Origin: Enhydrobacter sp. | GTDB lineage: Bacteria > Pseudomonadota > Alphaproteobacteria > Reyranellales > Reyranellaceae | Direction of reading: 5' to 3' | Assembly: GCF_030246845.1 (NCBI RefSeq) | Contig: NZ_CP126889.1 | Coordinates: 2,785,001-2,849,000, forward strand | Length of the DNA stretch: 64,000 nucleotides | Shown here: piece by piece, positions 1-10,198 of the stretch | Layout: the number at the start of each line of letters is the position of its first letter | How positions within the stretch are numbered: position 1 is the stretch's first letter | Notes under the pieces: generated by a model | Database searches by the model: none | What the model was told of the DNA's origin: nothing | The model's input: only the letters and a program-made list of their open reading frames with translations | Position numbers and translations under genes: made by a program

Positions 1-1785
<1,785 letters not shown>

Positions 1786-1865
1786 AATCGTTCCGTGCAG
1801 CGGTCGACATCCGCTGCCGGCCGAGATCGCACGGACTTTCAGATCCTCATCCTTCGCGCTTCGAC

Positions 1866-1983
1866 GACCTGGTGGCACTGGCGAGAGGTGTCCACCCGAT
1901 CCCATTCCGAACTCGGCCGTGAAAACTCTCAGCGCCGATGGTACTGTGTCTTAAGGCACGGGAGAGTAGGTCGCTGCCAGGTC
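1866..1983 (+). rRNA. 5S ribosomal RNA
   Basis: About 118 bases with the 5S hallmark CCCGATCCCATTCCGAACTCG (split over 1896-1916) and complementary ends, GACCTGG at the start and CCAGGTC at the end. It lies about 80 bases after the 23S gene, as expected in an rRNA operon. End positions are set by the terminal stem. Confidence 0.95.
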
Positions 1984-2039
1984 TTCCAAGCGCGAAGGCG
2001 TCTTCCGATCAAACGACTGTCGCACGCGCATGGATTTGC

Positions 2040-2116
<77 letters not shown>

Positions 2117-2125
2117 TTCGAGGCC

Positions 2126-2164
2126 AACACTCCCGCAGCCCGCGCTGCGGGAGCGTTGTTTTTT
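2126..2164 (+). terminator. Rho-independent terminator of the rRNA operon
   Basis: A 9-base-pair GC stem, CTCCCGCAG pairing with CTGCGGGAG around a short loop, is extended by an AAC/GTT clamp and followed by a T-rich run (GTTGTTTTTT). It sits ten bases after the tRNA and closes the rRNA transcription unit. Confidence 0.85.
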
Positions 2165-2243
2165 GGGGGTCATTGCCAATGGCAATTCGATCCTTGCCGC
2201 AATCGTGTCCCGCCTGTCGGCTGTTTATCCCTGTCGCCCTTTC

Positions 2244-2789
2244 CTAGCCTGCATCGTTGCTCCAGCGATGCTGCAGACTCGCGATATGGACATCGAGATC
2301 GCGATCCGAAAAGGTCATGAGGTCGCTGTGACCGAAACCTCGCGAATAGTCCAGGAGAGAGAATATTTCCGGCGCAATGCGGAGCAGTACGACGCTTTTC
2401 GATGACGGCCGAGGTGCAATGCGTGCTGCTGCGGCTTTGCGCGCTAGTGCAGGCCGCGGCACCGCGTATTCCGGATAGCGCGTCAGCCGCAGGCGGCTGA
2501 TATCGTCAAACTCGGTCTGGTCGGTGACGACAGTCGCCGTGCCCGCAAGCGAAAGCCCTTCGATATCGAGAGGACGAGGGGCGTCGCTGCCGATTGCCGC
2601 CGACACCCGCGGATCACGCAGGATATTGGCGTACTTCTGCGAGTTGTGCGCGACAAAGCAGTACAACAAGAAGCCGTCGTTGACGTAGCCCACAAGCGTC
2701 ACCTGCGGCCAGCCGTCGGGCCTGTTGGTCGCGAGTGCCATCAATCGATGCCGGTTCAGCAGTTGAAGTATGGCCTGCTTCTCTTTCAC
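2244..2789 (-). CDS. Pyridoxamine 5'-phosphate oxidase-fold flavoprotein
   Basis: 181 residues. The segment RLMALATNRPDGWPQVTLVG near the N-terminus, followed by a block with NSQKYANILRDPRVSAAIG, is typical of the split-barrel FMN or F420-binding family that includes PNPOx and general stress FMN proteins. The open frame extends further upstream, but I chose the GTG at 2789. It starts just before the conserved domain and would give a 29-base leader from a Fnr/FixK box centred at 2859.5. The ATG at about 2743 is an alternative. The substrate is unknown. A role in redox or nitrosative stress is inferred from the low-oxygen context. Confidence 0.8.
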   Translation of the reverse strand: MKEKQAILQLLNRHRLMALATNRPDGWPQVTLVGYVNDGFLLYCFVAHNSQKYANILRDPRVSAAIGSDAPRPLDIEGLSLAGTATVVTDQTEFDDISRLRLTRYPEYAVPRPALARKAAAARIAPRPSSKSVVLLRIAPEIFSLLDYSRGFGHSDLMTFSDRDLDVHIASLQHRWSNDAG

Positions 2790-2852
2790 TCGGGATTTCC
2801 CGCAATCGAGATTGAAACCGATCGATCTCAGCCAATGGCGCAGGCCTCTTCC

Positions 2853-2866
2853 TTGATCCAGATCAA
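2853..2866. promoter_or_regulatory. Fnr/FixK-type box
   Basis: TTGATCCAGATCAA is an exact match to TTGAT-N4-ATCAA. It lies between the divergent flavoprotein and CBS genes. At -41.5 spacing it would start the leftward mRNA near 2818, 29 bases before the GTG. A rightward start would be near 2901, about 108 bases before the CBS start. Confidence 0.8.
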
Positions 2867-3008
2867 TCAGGAAAGGGACACTGTTTCCGCCGAAGCCCAC
2901 CGACGGAACGCAGCGATCAAGTTCTCCGTCGCGTTGATCCAGCGCAAGGCCGGGCCCACAGACGACCGTGTACTGGAACCGTATCGATAGAACGACATGA
3001 GGTCCGGG

Positions 3009-3431
3009 ATGCGGAAGCTCGCCGATATCGTCTTCGACCAGAACCCGCTCATTCTCAACGCGGCCCAGTCTGTCGAGGAAGGTTGCAGGAGGATGAGCGA
3101 ACAGCGGGTCGGCTCGGCACTGGTTTGCAACGACGCGGGCCGGCTCGTGGGAATCTTTACGGGGCGGGATGCCGTCTGCCGGGTACTGGCGCTCCGCAAA
3201 GACGCTGCCCGCTGCTCGCTGGCGGAGGCCATGACTCCCGATCCGATCACGCTCTCGCCAGATCAGTCGGCCGTCGACGCGCTGCGCCTGATGTGGGACG
3301 GAGGATTCCGCCACGTGCCGCTCGTCAACAAGGCGGGTCGGATCCTCGGCGTGGTGTCACGCGGCGATTTCAGCGGCCTGGAGCTCAGCCATCACGAGGA
3401 CGAGCGCGAGTTATGGGAGCATATGCGCTGA
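3009..3431 (+). CDS. CBS-domain pair protein
   Basis: 140 residues forming two CBS motifs. The first covers about residues 5-60, with VGSALVCNDAGRLVGIFTGR. The second covers about 70-130, with FRHVPLVNKAGRILGVVSRG. Such stand-alone Bateman modules bind adenine nucleotides and report energy state. Partners are not evident here. The ATG at 3009 is preferred because GAGG lies six bases before it. An in-frame ATG at 2997 lacks a ribosome site. It is one of three CBS genes in the window and is divergent from the flavoprotein gene across a Fnr/FixK box. Confidence 0.88.
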   Translation: MRKLADIVFDQNPLILNAAQSVEEGCRRMSEQRVGSALVCNDAGRLVGIFTGRDAVCRVLALRKDAARCSLAEAMTPDPITLSPDQSAVDALRLMWDGGFRHVPLVNKAGRILGVVSRGDFSGLELSHHEDERELWEHMR

Positions 3432-3515
3432 CGGCCTGACGGCGAAATGTATCGCCGGCGTGCGCGGCTTTTCTCGGCCTTCGGAGCCAGGGCCCGACTG
3501 CCTTCGGAAAATCCC

Positions 3516-3878
3516 TTATTGCGGGCGCACATCCACGACTTTGAACGGGCGCGCTACCCCGTCGTGCTCCGTGATCGAGACATACTCGCCGGGCAGGAAC
3601 TTGTGCTTGTCGAAGCGGAAAATCGGCTCTTCCTCGTCTTCGGACGTATAGGAGAAGGCCCATCTTCCGCCACGATGGTGGATCAGGCGGCCATGCTCGT
3701 CATCGGCCTCTTTCCAAAATCGCCGCACCGAGCACTCGTCCTTGAAGTGCGTCCACTGCTTTGGATCGAGCTTGCCGGTGCGATCGAGCGGCGCAGTGAA
3801 CTCATAGCCGCAGTCGGCACTGCCCTCGGGAAACTCGGGGGTCCGCGCCAGCTCGAGTCGTATCTTCTTCAAGCCCAT
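3516..3878 (-). CDS. Conserved hypothetical protein, 120 residues
   Basis: A soluble, charged protein starting MGLKKIRLELARTPEFPEGS, with a tryptophan-rich middle (KQWTHFKDECSVRRFWKEAD) and a conserved-looking end. It resembles small uncharacterised proteins that recur in alphaproteobacteria, but I cannot name a function. The ATG at 3878 is set by GGGAGA eight bases upstream and by the Fnr/FixK box at 3937, which predicts a 24-base leader. It is divergent from the universal stress gene at 4037. Coding potential is supported by this promoter logic rather than by a named domain. Confidence 0.75.
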   Translation of the reverse strand: MGLKKIRLELARTPEFPEGSADCGYEFTAPLDRTGKLDPKQWTHFKDECSVRRFWKEADDEHGRLIHHRGGRWAFSYTSEDEEEPIFRFDKHKFLPGEYVSITEHDGVARPFKVVDVRPQ

Positions 3879-3936
3879 GATGGATGTCTCCCAAGAGGAT
3901 CGGTTTCCTTTTTCGATAGTTCGGGTTGAGTGGCCC

Positions 3937-3950
3937 ATGATCCAGATCAA
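3937..3950. promoter_or_regulatory. Fnr/FixK-type box (one mismatch)
   Basis: ATGATCCAGATCAA differs from the consensus only in the first base. At -41.5 spacing the leftward start is near 3902, 24 bases before the 120-residue hypothetical gene. It is paired with a second box 15 bases away that faces the other gene. Confidence 0.7.
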
Positions 3951-3964
3951 GTGCCTGAGAGGGG

Positions 3965-3978
3965 TTGACCTGAATCAA
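3965..3978. promoter_or_regulatory. Fnr/FixK-type box for the usp-hemN-fixLJ operon
   Basis: TTGACCTGAATCAA is an exact TTGAY-N4-RTCAA match. The predicted rightward start is near 4013, 24 bases before the universal stress gene at 4037. All genes to about 9.2 kb follow on the same strand with small gaps, so this box may also feed fixL and fixJ. Confidence 0.8.
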
Positions 3979-4036
3979 TGTCGGACCGGCGAGCTTACCG
4001 CACAAGTCGCAACTGGCGCCCCAGAGGAGGCCGACG

Positions 4037-4873
4037 ATGAGCTACAAGACGATCCTTGTTCACTGCGATGCGAGTAAGACCGTCGATCACCAGATGGCCG
4101 TTGCGACCGAGCTCACGGAGCGTTTCGGCGCGCACCTGATTGGACTTCATGCCCGTCCGCCCTTCGAATCGCCCAATTACATCGACATCGGCGTTCCCAT
4201 GGGTCCGCTGCTCGACGCCTACGAGCAGAGCGTAAATGCCGAGCAGGCGGCGGCCGCGGCGGCGTTCGACAAGTCCGTGAAGGGAAAGCACCTGGCGACG
4301 GAGTGGCGGGTCGTCGATGGATATCCCGACGATGAGCTGACGGTGAACGCACGTTATGCCGACTTGCTCGTCGTCGGACAGTCCGACCGGAAGAATACCT
4401 CGCCGATCCCGGGCGGCCTGCCCGAAGCAGTGGCGCTTTCGACCGGCAGGCCGGTCCTCGTGGTGCCGCAGATCGGCGCCGACAAACCACCGGGCAGCGT
4501 GGTGATGCTGTGCTGGAGCGCAAGCCGCGAAAGCGCCCGCGCCGCGGTCGACGCGCTGCCGTTTCTGAAGGCAGCGAGGGAAGTGATCGTGCTGGTCGTC
4601 GATCCACAAACCTCGGCGAATGGCCATGGACCAGAACCGGGCGCGGATGTGGCGACCTGGCTCGCGCGGCACGGCGTCAAGGTCACCGTGCAGCGGGACG
4701 TCGCCGCCGATGCCGATGTCGGCAATGTGATCCTCTCCCGTGCCGCCGACCACGATGTCGATCTGATCGTGATGGGCATCTACGGCCATTCGCGCCTCCG
4801 CGAAGTGGTGCTCGGCGGCGTGAGCCGCACCCTGCTGTCCAGCATGACGGTGCCCGTTCTCATGTCGCACTGA
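4037..4873 (+). CDS. Universal stress protein, tandem UspA domains
   Basis: 278 residues with two UspA folds, about 1-145 and 150-278. The second ends with the nucleotide-binding signature MGIYGHSRLREVVLGGVSRT. Cytoplasmic; double-domain Usp proteins bind ATP and are induced in growth arrest or low oxygen. GAGG lies about 12 bases before the ATG. It is first in a run with hemN, whose ATG is five bases after this stop, so translational coupling is likely. It is closely similar in layout to the usp gene at 25141, which suggests duplication. Confidence 0.93.
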   Translation: MSYKTILVHCDASKTVDHQMAVATELTERFGAHLIGLHARPPFESPNYIDIGVPMGPLLDAYEQSVNAEQAAAAAAFDKSVKGKHLATEWRVVDGYPDDELTVNARYADLLVVGQSDRKNTSPIPGGLPEAVALSTGRPVLVVPQIGADKPPGSVVMLCWSASRESARAAVDALPFLKAAREVIVLVVDPQTSANGHGPEPGADVATWLARHGVKVTVQRDVAADADVGNVILSRAADHDVDLIVMGIYGHSRLREVVLGGVSRTLLSSMTVPVLMSH

Positions 4874-4878
4874 TCACC

Positions 4879-6222
4879 ATGGATGCGGCGCTCCTCTCGG
4901 CCTACGACAGGCCGGTGCCTCGCTATACGAGCTATCCGACCGCTGCGCAGTTCGGTACGGCGGTCGGGCCGGCGCAGCATGCCTCCTGGCTCGCCGATCT
5001 GGCGGGCGCATCGGCCGCGCTCTACCTCCACGTGCCGTTCTGCCGCCGGCTCTGCTGGTACTGCGCTTGCCACACCATGGCGATGCGAAGCGAGTCCACG
5101 CTCGAAGCCTATGCGGAGGCGCTGTCGCGCGAGATCCTGAAGGTCGCGCGAACGGCGCCCGGGTTGGTGATCGACGCCATCCAGTGGGGAGGCGGCACCC
5201 CTGGCCAGATCGGCCCCGCCCGGCTGCGCCGCATTGGCCGCCGCGCGGCGACCCTATTCGACCGCCGACCGCAGGCGGAAGTGTCCTTCGAGATCGATCC
5301 GCGCTACTGCGGCCCGGAGCTTGCCGCCGCCGTTGCCGAACTGGGCGTGACGCGCGTCAGTCTCGGCGTGCAAGACTTCGATCCGTCGGTCCAGCAGGCG
5401 ATCAACCGGCTCCAGTCCTTCGATGATACCGCTGCTGCCATCGATCGATTGCGCGCCGCCGGCATCCGCCGCCTCAATATCGATCTGGTCTATGGCTTGC
5501 CGCACCAAACCCTGGACAGCCTGACGAAGACCATCGGACAGGCGTTGCAGCTCGCGCCCGATCGGTTTGCCGTCTTTGGCTACGCGCACGTGCCCTGGAT
5601 GAAGCCGCATCAACGCTTGATCGACACCGCTGTGCTGCCGGATCTGCAATTGCGGGCCGAGATGGCCCGTCTGGTGGCAGACCGCCTCACCGCCGCGGGT
5701 TATGTGCGTGTAGGCCTCGATCACTATGCCGTGCGTGAAGATCCCCTGGCGGTTGCCATGGCCAATTCGAGCCTGCAACGCAATTTCCAAGGCTATGTCG
5801 CCGACGGGTCGCGCTGGGTCGTCGGCGTCGGTGCCTCGGCCATATCGAGCTTGCCGCTCGGTTTCAGCCAGAACGTCGTAGAAGCGCGCGATTATATCTC
5901 GGCTGTCGTCGGAGGGGCCTTCGCCACGGTTCGAGGTGTCGCTTTGACGGCTGACGATCGATTGCGCGCCGAGATCATCCAACACCTGATGTGCCAGAAC
6001 TGCGTCGACCTCGCCGAATGCTGCCGACGTTTCGACGTGGATCCCGAGGTGTTCGTGGGCGGCATCGAGCAATTGCCCTCCCTCGAAGAGAACGGTCTGA
6101 TCGAGAGCAGGGGTTTGAAGCTCGCCGTGACCGAGAAGGGACGGCCGTTGGTCCGTTTCGTGTGCGCCGCCTTTGACCGGTACTACAAGGCCGGTTCAGG
6201 CCGTCACGCCAGTGGCATCTGA
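4879..6222 (+). CDS. hemN: Oxygen-independent coproporphyrinogen III oxidase (radical SAM)
   Basis: 447 residues, the usual HemN length. Converts coproporphyrinogen III to protoporphyrinogen IX without oxygen, for heme synthesis under anaerobiosis. The radical-SAM motif CRRLCWYCAC places cysteines at 55, 59, 62 and 64, as in HemN. GGGTP follows near residue 101, and the C-terminal HemN domain contains IQHLMCQNCVD. The open frame runs upstream through usp in another frame, but MDAALLSAYDRPVPRYTSYP is the family N-terminus, so I chose 4879. Its position behind a Fnr/FixK box fits classical FixK control of hemN and supplies heme for the cbb3 oxidase and FixL. Confidence 0.95.
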   Translation: MDAALLSAYDRPVPRYTSYPTAAQFGTAVGPAQHASWLADLAGASAALYLHVPFCRRLCWYCACHTMAMRSESTLEAYAEALSREILKVARTAPGLVIDAIQWGGGTPGQIGPARLRRIGRRAATLFDRRPQAEVSFEIDPRYCGPELAAAVAELGVTRVSLGVQDFDPSVQQAINRLQSFDDTAAAIDRLRAAGIRRLNIDLVYGLPHQTLDSLTKTIGQALQLAPDRFAVFGYAHVPWMKPHQRLIDTAVLPDLQLRAEMARLVADRLTAAGYVRVGLDHYAVREDPLAVAMANSSLQRNFQGYVADGSRWVVGVGASAISSLPLGFSQNVVEARDYISAVVGGAFATVRGVALTADDRLRAEIIQHLMCQNCVDLAECCRRFDVDPEVFVGGIEQLPSLEENGLIESRGLKLAVTEKGRPLVRFVCAAFDRYYKAGSGRHASGI

Positions 6223-6254
6223 GGGACCTGGCCGACCGGCATGAGGTTGTCGAC

Positions 6255-6470
6255 ATGAGCAGCTACGAACTTGTCTCCCGCCACGTGCGCGCGGCTCTCG
6301 ACGAAGCCGCGACCCGCTCGATCTCCAGCGATGTCGTGGCGCGCTGTCTCCTGTCGGAGGCGATCCGGCTCTTCAAGCAGAACCGGTCGAACGACGACAT
6401 TGCGGCCGAACTGGCGGCCGCTGCCGACAAACTCGACGAGGATGCGCCGCTGGCCTTCATTCGTCCTTAG
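6255..6470 (+). CDS. Small hypothetical protein, 71 residues
   Basis: A helical, acidic protein with the segment EAIRLFKQNRSNDDIAAELA, which suggests a small helical bundle. It has no cysteines and no membrane segment. GAGG lies about nine bases before the ATG. It sits 32 bases after hemN and 72 bases before fixL, inside the same run. I do not recognise a family. Its position next to fixL makes a link to the kinase possible but unproven. Confidence 0.7.
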   Translation: MSSYELVSRHVRAALDEAATRSISSDVVARCLLSEAIRLFKQNRSNDDIAAELAAAADKLDEDAPLAFIRP

Positions 6471-6542
6471 CGGGCCGATCCGCGCAGTCGGTGGCGGCGG
6501 ACGCCGCCTCCTGTGCTATGGTGGAGGGAAAGGCGTCAGTGG

Positions 6543-8108
6543 ATGACCTCGACAGCTTCGCCCGGCCCTGCGCCGCCCGTGCTTTCGGCGCTCGTTGCAG
6601 CCTCGAGCCACGCCGAGCTGCTGCTGTCGCCGACACTGGACGTCCTGGCTGCGAGCGATCCTTACCTCGAGGCTGTCAACCTTCTCCGCAAGGACCTGAT
6701 TGGCCGGAACCTGCGTCAGGTGCTGGCAGGCAGCCCGGGATTGCCTCGGCTTGTCGCCTCGATCGAAACAGCCGCGCAGATGGGGCACCCCCATCGGACG
6801 GCCGTGGAGAGGATCCTCGTCGCGGCCGCGAACGGCCGCGGTGGCGAGCGTCAGTTCCAAATGATCAATTCGCCGGTTGTGGTCGGGGGCGAGGTCAAAT
6901 GGATCCTGCACGGCATTGTGGAACCGGCGCGTTCGCAGAGCCCGATGCAGCCGCTGTCCGACATGGCTTCCTCGCTCGAAGAGGCCCGGGCCCTTCTGCA
7001 GTCGATTTTGCAAACAGTGCCCGACGCGATGATCGTGATCGACGAACGGGGCCTGATCGAATCCGTCAGCGCCACGGCGGAGCGCCTGTTCGGCTATACG
7101 ACGGACGAGATCGTCGGCAAGAACGTCTCGCTGCTCATGCCCTCTCCCCATCGGGAGCTGCACGATAGCTATCTCGATCGCTATCTGACGACCGGCGAGC
7201 GCCACATTATCGGCATCGGTCGCATTGTGGTCGGGCAGCGTCGAGACGGCACGACCTTCCCAATGCATCTTACGGTCGGCGAGCTGCGCACGGCGTCGAA
7301 GCACTTCTTCACGGGCTTTATCCGCGATCTCACTGACCAGCAGATGACCGAGAACCGGTTGAAGGATCTTCAGTCGGAAGTGGCGCACATGTCGCGTTTC
7401 ACGGCACTCGGCGAGATGGCATCGACGCTCGCGCACGAGATCAACCAGCCTCTGACTGCGATCAACAATTACCTGCGCGGATGTCAGCGGCTGCTCGACA
7501 AGGTCGAGAACGGATCGATCGCCATGCTGCGCGATGCCCTGGGCAAGGCGGCGGACCAGACCCTGCGGGCGGGACAGATCATCCGGCGCCTGCGCGAATT
7601 CGTCGCCCGCGGCGATACCGAGCGCCAGGTCGAGAGCCTGCCCAAGCTCATAGAGGATGCCAGCACTCTCGCCCTGATCGGTGCCAAGGAGAACGGTGTT
7701 GCGGTCTCCTTCCGGCTCGATCCGAAAGCCGATCTGGTGGTGGCCGATCGCATCCAGATCCAGCAGGTTCTGGTCAACCTGATCCGCAACGCGATCGACG
7801 TGCTGGCGGAGTGGAAGGGTCCTCGCGAGATCGAGATCGAGACCGTCGCCAAGGCCGATCTGACGGTCCAAATCAGTGTAATCGACAGCGGCAGCGGTCT
7901 TGCGCCCGAGGTTGCGGCGCAGCTCTTCCAGCCTTTCGTGACGACCAAGAAGAAGGGGATGGGATTGGGACTTTCGATCTGCCGCACGATCGTCGAGGCG
8001 CACGGCGGCAAGATCTGGGTCGAACCCCGGGCAGGTGGCGGCACGATCTTCCGCTTCACGCTGCGGGTCGCCAACGAGGAGGACGAGGAGGAGGATCTTG
8101 CCGGATAG
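6543..8108 (+). CDS. fixL: Oxygen-sensing histidine kinase FixL
   Basis: 521 residues. An N-terminal PAS-like region (about 20-130) precedes a heme-binding PAS (about 145-265). The proximal-histidine motif HDSYLDRY puts His at 207, and HIIGIGR puts Arg at 227. This is the same 20-residue spacing as His200 and Arg220 of Bradyrhizobium FixL. The kinase core has the H-box TLAHEINQP (His298), an N-box NLIRNAID and G-boxes near the end. There is no transmembrane segment, so the protein is soluble. In the family, oxygen on the heme shuts off the kinase and deoxy-FixL phosphorylates FixJ. An in-frame GTG at 6513 is less likely than ATG 6543. Confidence 0.95.
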   Translation: MTSTASPGPAPPVLSALVAASSHAELLLSPTLDVLAASDPYLEAVNLLRKDLIGRNLRQVLAGSPGLPRLVASIETAAQMGHPHRTAVERILVAAANGRGGERQFQMINSPVVVGGEVKWILHGIVEPARSQSPMQPLSDMASSLEEARALLQSILQTVPDAMIVIDERGLIESVSATAERLFGYTTDEIVGKNVSLLMPSPHRELHDSYLDRYLTTGERHIIGIGRIVVGQRRDGTTFPMHLTVGELRTASKHFFTGFIRDLTDQQMTENRLKDLQSEVAHMSRFTALGEMASTLAHEINQPLTAINNYLRGCQRLLDKVENGSIAMLRDALGKAADQTLRAGQIIRRLREFVARGDTERQVESLPKLIEDASTLALIGAKENGVAVSFRLDPKADLVVADRIQIQQVLVNLIRNAIDVLAEWKGPREIEIETVAKADLTVQISVIDSGSGLAPEVAAQLFQPFVTTKKKGMGLGLSICRTIVEAHGGKIWVEPRAGGGTIFRFTLRVANEEDEEEDLAG

Positions 8109-8724
8109 CCAGGTTGTCCACGTAGTCGACGATGACGCCGAAGTGCGGCAGTCCCTCGCCTTCCTGCTGAGCACGGCCGGATTCGCGGTCCGAGTGTACA
8201 AATCGGCGGTCGCGTTTCTCGAGGCTCTGCCACGAGCGCAGGATGGCTGCGTCGTCACCGACATACGCATGCCGGAGATGGATGGGCTGGAATTGCAGCG
8301 CAAGCTCAAGGCGGCAAGGAGTACAATGCCGGTGATCGTAATAACGGGCCATGGCGACGTGTCGCTCGCCGTCGAGGCCATGAAGGCAGGCGCCGTCGAT
8401 TTCATCGAGAAGCCGTTCGACGACGAGGTGCTGCTCTCGGCAATAAAAGCGGCGCTCGCGCAGCACAAGGATGACCGCGAGCGCGGGTCGAGGGCTGCCG
8501 AGATCCGCAGCCGGCTGGCGCTCCTGTCGGAACGCGAGCGGCAAGTCCTCGATGGCCTGGTGGCCGGCAAGGCAAACAAGGTGATTGCCTACGATCTCGG
8601 CATTTCCGCGCGCACCGTGGAGATCTATCGCGCCAACGTCATGACCAAGATGCAGGCGGACAGCCTGTCGGCCCTTGTGCGCATGGTGCTCGTCGACTCG
8701 ATGTCGGGTCGGGCCTTGCGCTAG
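8098..8724 (+). CDS. fixJ: Response regulator FixJ
   Basis: 208 residues: receiver domain (1-120) with acidic pocket DDD at 11-13, phospho-acceptor Asp55 in TDIRMPEMDG and Lys in EKPF, then a LuxR-type helix-turn-helix (about 140-205) with LSERERQVLDGLVAGKANK. Phospho-FixJ activates fixK in the family. The start is a TTG at 8098, eleven bases inside fixL. It is chosen because GAGGAGGA lies just upstream and the translated N-terminus matches FixJ. The only longer frame would run deep into fixL. The overlap indicates translational coupling. Confidence 0.94.
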   Translation: MPDSQVVHVVDDDAEVRQSLAFLLSTAGFAVRVYKSAVAFLEALPRAQDGCVVTDIRMPEMDGLELQRKLKAARSTMPVIVITGHGDVSLAVEAMKAGAVDFIEKPFDDEVLLSAIKAALAQHKDDRERGSRAAEIRSRLALLSERERQVLDGLVAGKANKVIAYDLGISARTVEIYRANVMTKMQADSLSALVRMVLVDSMSGRALR

Positions 8725-8798
8725 ATCAAGTTGCGGTCTCCTGTCCGGCGCTATCGGGAAGTCGTCACCCGATGGTGAACGGACAGAGGATCTGCGAG

Positions 8799-9173
8799 AT
8801 GGCCGACAAATGCGCGGTCGTATGCGTTGTGGACGACGATGCGGCGGCGCGAAGCGCCCTCAAGTTCGCGCTCGAGGTCGACGGCCTGGACGTACGCCTC
8901 TATGACGGGCCGCAAGCCTTGCTTGCCGAGGAAAGCTTGCCGCGGGAAGCCTGCCTCGTCATCGACTACCGCATGCCCGAGATGGATGGTCTCGATCTCG
9001 TCAGGGCGCTCCGGGCGCGCAAAATAGGCCTTCCGGCAATCATGATCACAGGTCGGGCGAACAAGGACTTGCGCAGGCGGGCGCAGAAGTGCGGCGTTCA
9101 CTGCCTTCTCGAGAAGCCGCTGTCCGACGGTCAGCTCATTGCGTGCATCCGGTCGGCTCTTGCTGGCGGCTGA
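8799..9173 (+). CDS. Single-domain response regulator (FixJ-like receiver only)
   Basis: 124 residues that form only a receiver, with DDD at 12-14, phospho-acceptor Asp56 in IDYRMPEMDG and Lys in EKPL. The sequence is closest in style to FixJ receivers but has no output domain. It lies 74 bases after fixJ. In Caulobacter, a lone receiver (FixT) inhibits FixL, and other lone receivers act as phosphate sinks. A modulatory role on FixL is therefore plausible but inferred. ATG 8799 has AGAGG upstream. An ATG at 8772 lacks one. Confidence 0.85.
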   Translation: MADKCAVVCVVDDDAAARSALKFALEVDGLDVRLYDGPQALLAEESLPREACLVIDYRMPEMDGLDLVRALRARKIGLPAIMITGRANKDLRRRAQKCGVHCLLEKPLSDGQLIACIRSALAGG

Positions 9174-9198
9174 CCGCGACCATCACGGGAGCATCGCG

Positions 9199-10185
9199 AT
9201 GTGGCCACGGTCGATCATGGGATTTGTTCTGCAGGTGACTGGGTGGCACCAGCTCGGCCTCGCCCTGCTGTCGGCCGCCGTATTCCTGCTGAGCGCGGTG
9301 CCATTGGAGATCCAGCGCCGTATCGTCAACGATCTGACCGAGAAGGGTGCGTTCAGCAACATCCTGTGGCTGGCCTTCGGCTATGCGGCCGTCGCGCTTG
9401 CAGACCAGATCCTCAAGGTGCTGCTCAACGTCTATCGAGGATGGGTGGCCGAAAGCACGGTCCGGTCCCTGCGGCGTTCCATTGCCGAGGCAGACATCGG
9501 CGGCGCGACGGAGTCGCCATCGCCGATCGATGCCGGCGTCGAGATCGCGATGATCCTGGAGGAGGCCGAGCCGATCGGCGGCTTCACCGCCCTCAGCGTC
9601 TCGCAACCGCTGCTCCAGGGCGGCATCCTGCTGAGCGTCGTGGGCTATATGCTGGCTCTGCAGCCGTCGCTCGCGGCGCTCGGTTTGGCCTTCTTCCTTC
9701 CGCAGGTTCTGTTCGTTCCTCTGTTCCAGAGGTCGATCAACCGGCGCGCCCGAAGGCGCATCCTGACCAAGCGCGCGATCAGCGGAACGATCGCAGAAGG
9801 CAGCGCTCATGGAGGCACGGGGGCCGAGGCCGCGGGTATCCAGCGGATCTTTGCCTTGAACATGGGCATTTACCGGCTGAAATACGTGATGAACTTGCTG
9901 ATGAACCTGATGCATCACCTGTCGGTAGCGGCTGCGCTTTGCATCGGTGGCTGGCTGGTGCTGCAGGGCCGTACCGAGGTGGGCACGGTGGTGGCGATTG
10001 TGGGCGGTCTTGGCAAGCTCAATGATCCGTGGGGCGATCTCGTGGACTGGGCGCGCGAACTCTCCGTTGTGCGCGTCAAGTACCGGCTGTTCGCGGAAGC
10101 GGCGAACTGGTTGACCGGCATGGGCTGGCCCGGCGCCGCGCCGGACCTTCCCTCGCCTCCAATGCCGGTCGAGAAAGCCGCTTGA
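9199..10185 (+). CDS. ABC-transporter-type membrane domain without an ATPase domain
   Basis: 328 residues with about five or six hydrophobic segments. The pattern, including QRRIVNDLTEKGAF and NVYRGWVAESTVRSLRRS, resembles the type-1 ABC exporter membrane domain. The C-terminus stops soon after the last membrane helix and an amphipathic tail. There is no Walker A, signature or Walker B anywhere in the frame, and no partner ATPase gene adjacent. The ATG at 9199 has GGGA about nine bases upstream; 9220 is an alternative. It follows the receiver gene by 25 bases and is convergent with the cytochrome gene. Function unknown. Confidence 0.75.
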   Translation: MWPRSIMGFVLQVTGWHQLGLALLSAAVFLLSAVPLEIQRRIVNDLTEKGAFSNILWLAFGYAAVALADQILKVLLNVYRGWVAESTVRSLRRSIAEADIGGATESPSPIDAGVEIAMILEEAEPIGGFTALSVSQPLLQGGILLSVVGYMLALQPSLAALGLAFFLPQVLFVPLFQRSINRRARRRILTKRAISGTIAEGSAHGGTGAEAAGIQRIFALNMGIYRLKYVMNLLMNLMHHLSVAAALCIGGWLVLQGRTEVGTVVAIVGGLGKLNDPWGDLVDWARELSVVRVKYRLFAEAANWLTGMGWPGAAPDLPSPPMPVEKAA

Positions 10186-10198
10186 TCACGGGCCCGAC

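Noticed and set aside
4510..4878. Upstream extension of the hemN frame
   Set aside because: It lies inside usp in another frame. Conserved HemN sequence begins at 4879.
8719..8740. GATCAAG after fixJ as a possible Fnr/FixK half site
   Set aside because: There is no TTGA half at the correct spacing on either side.
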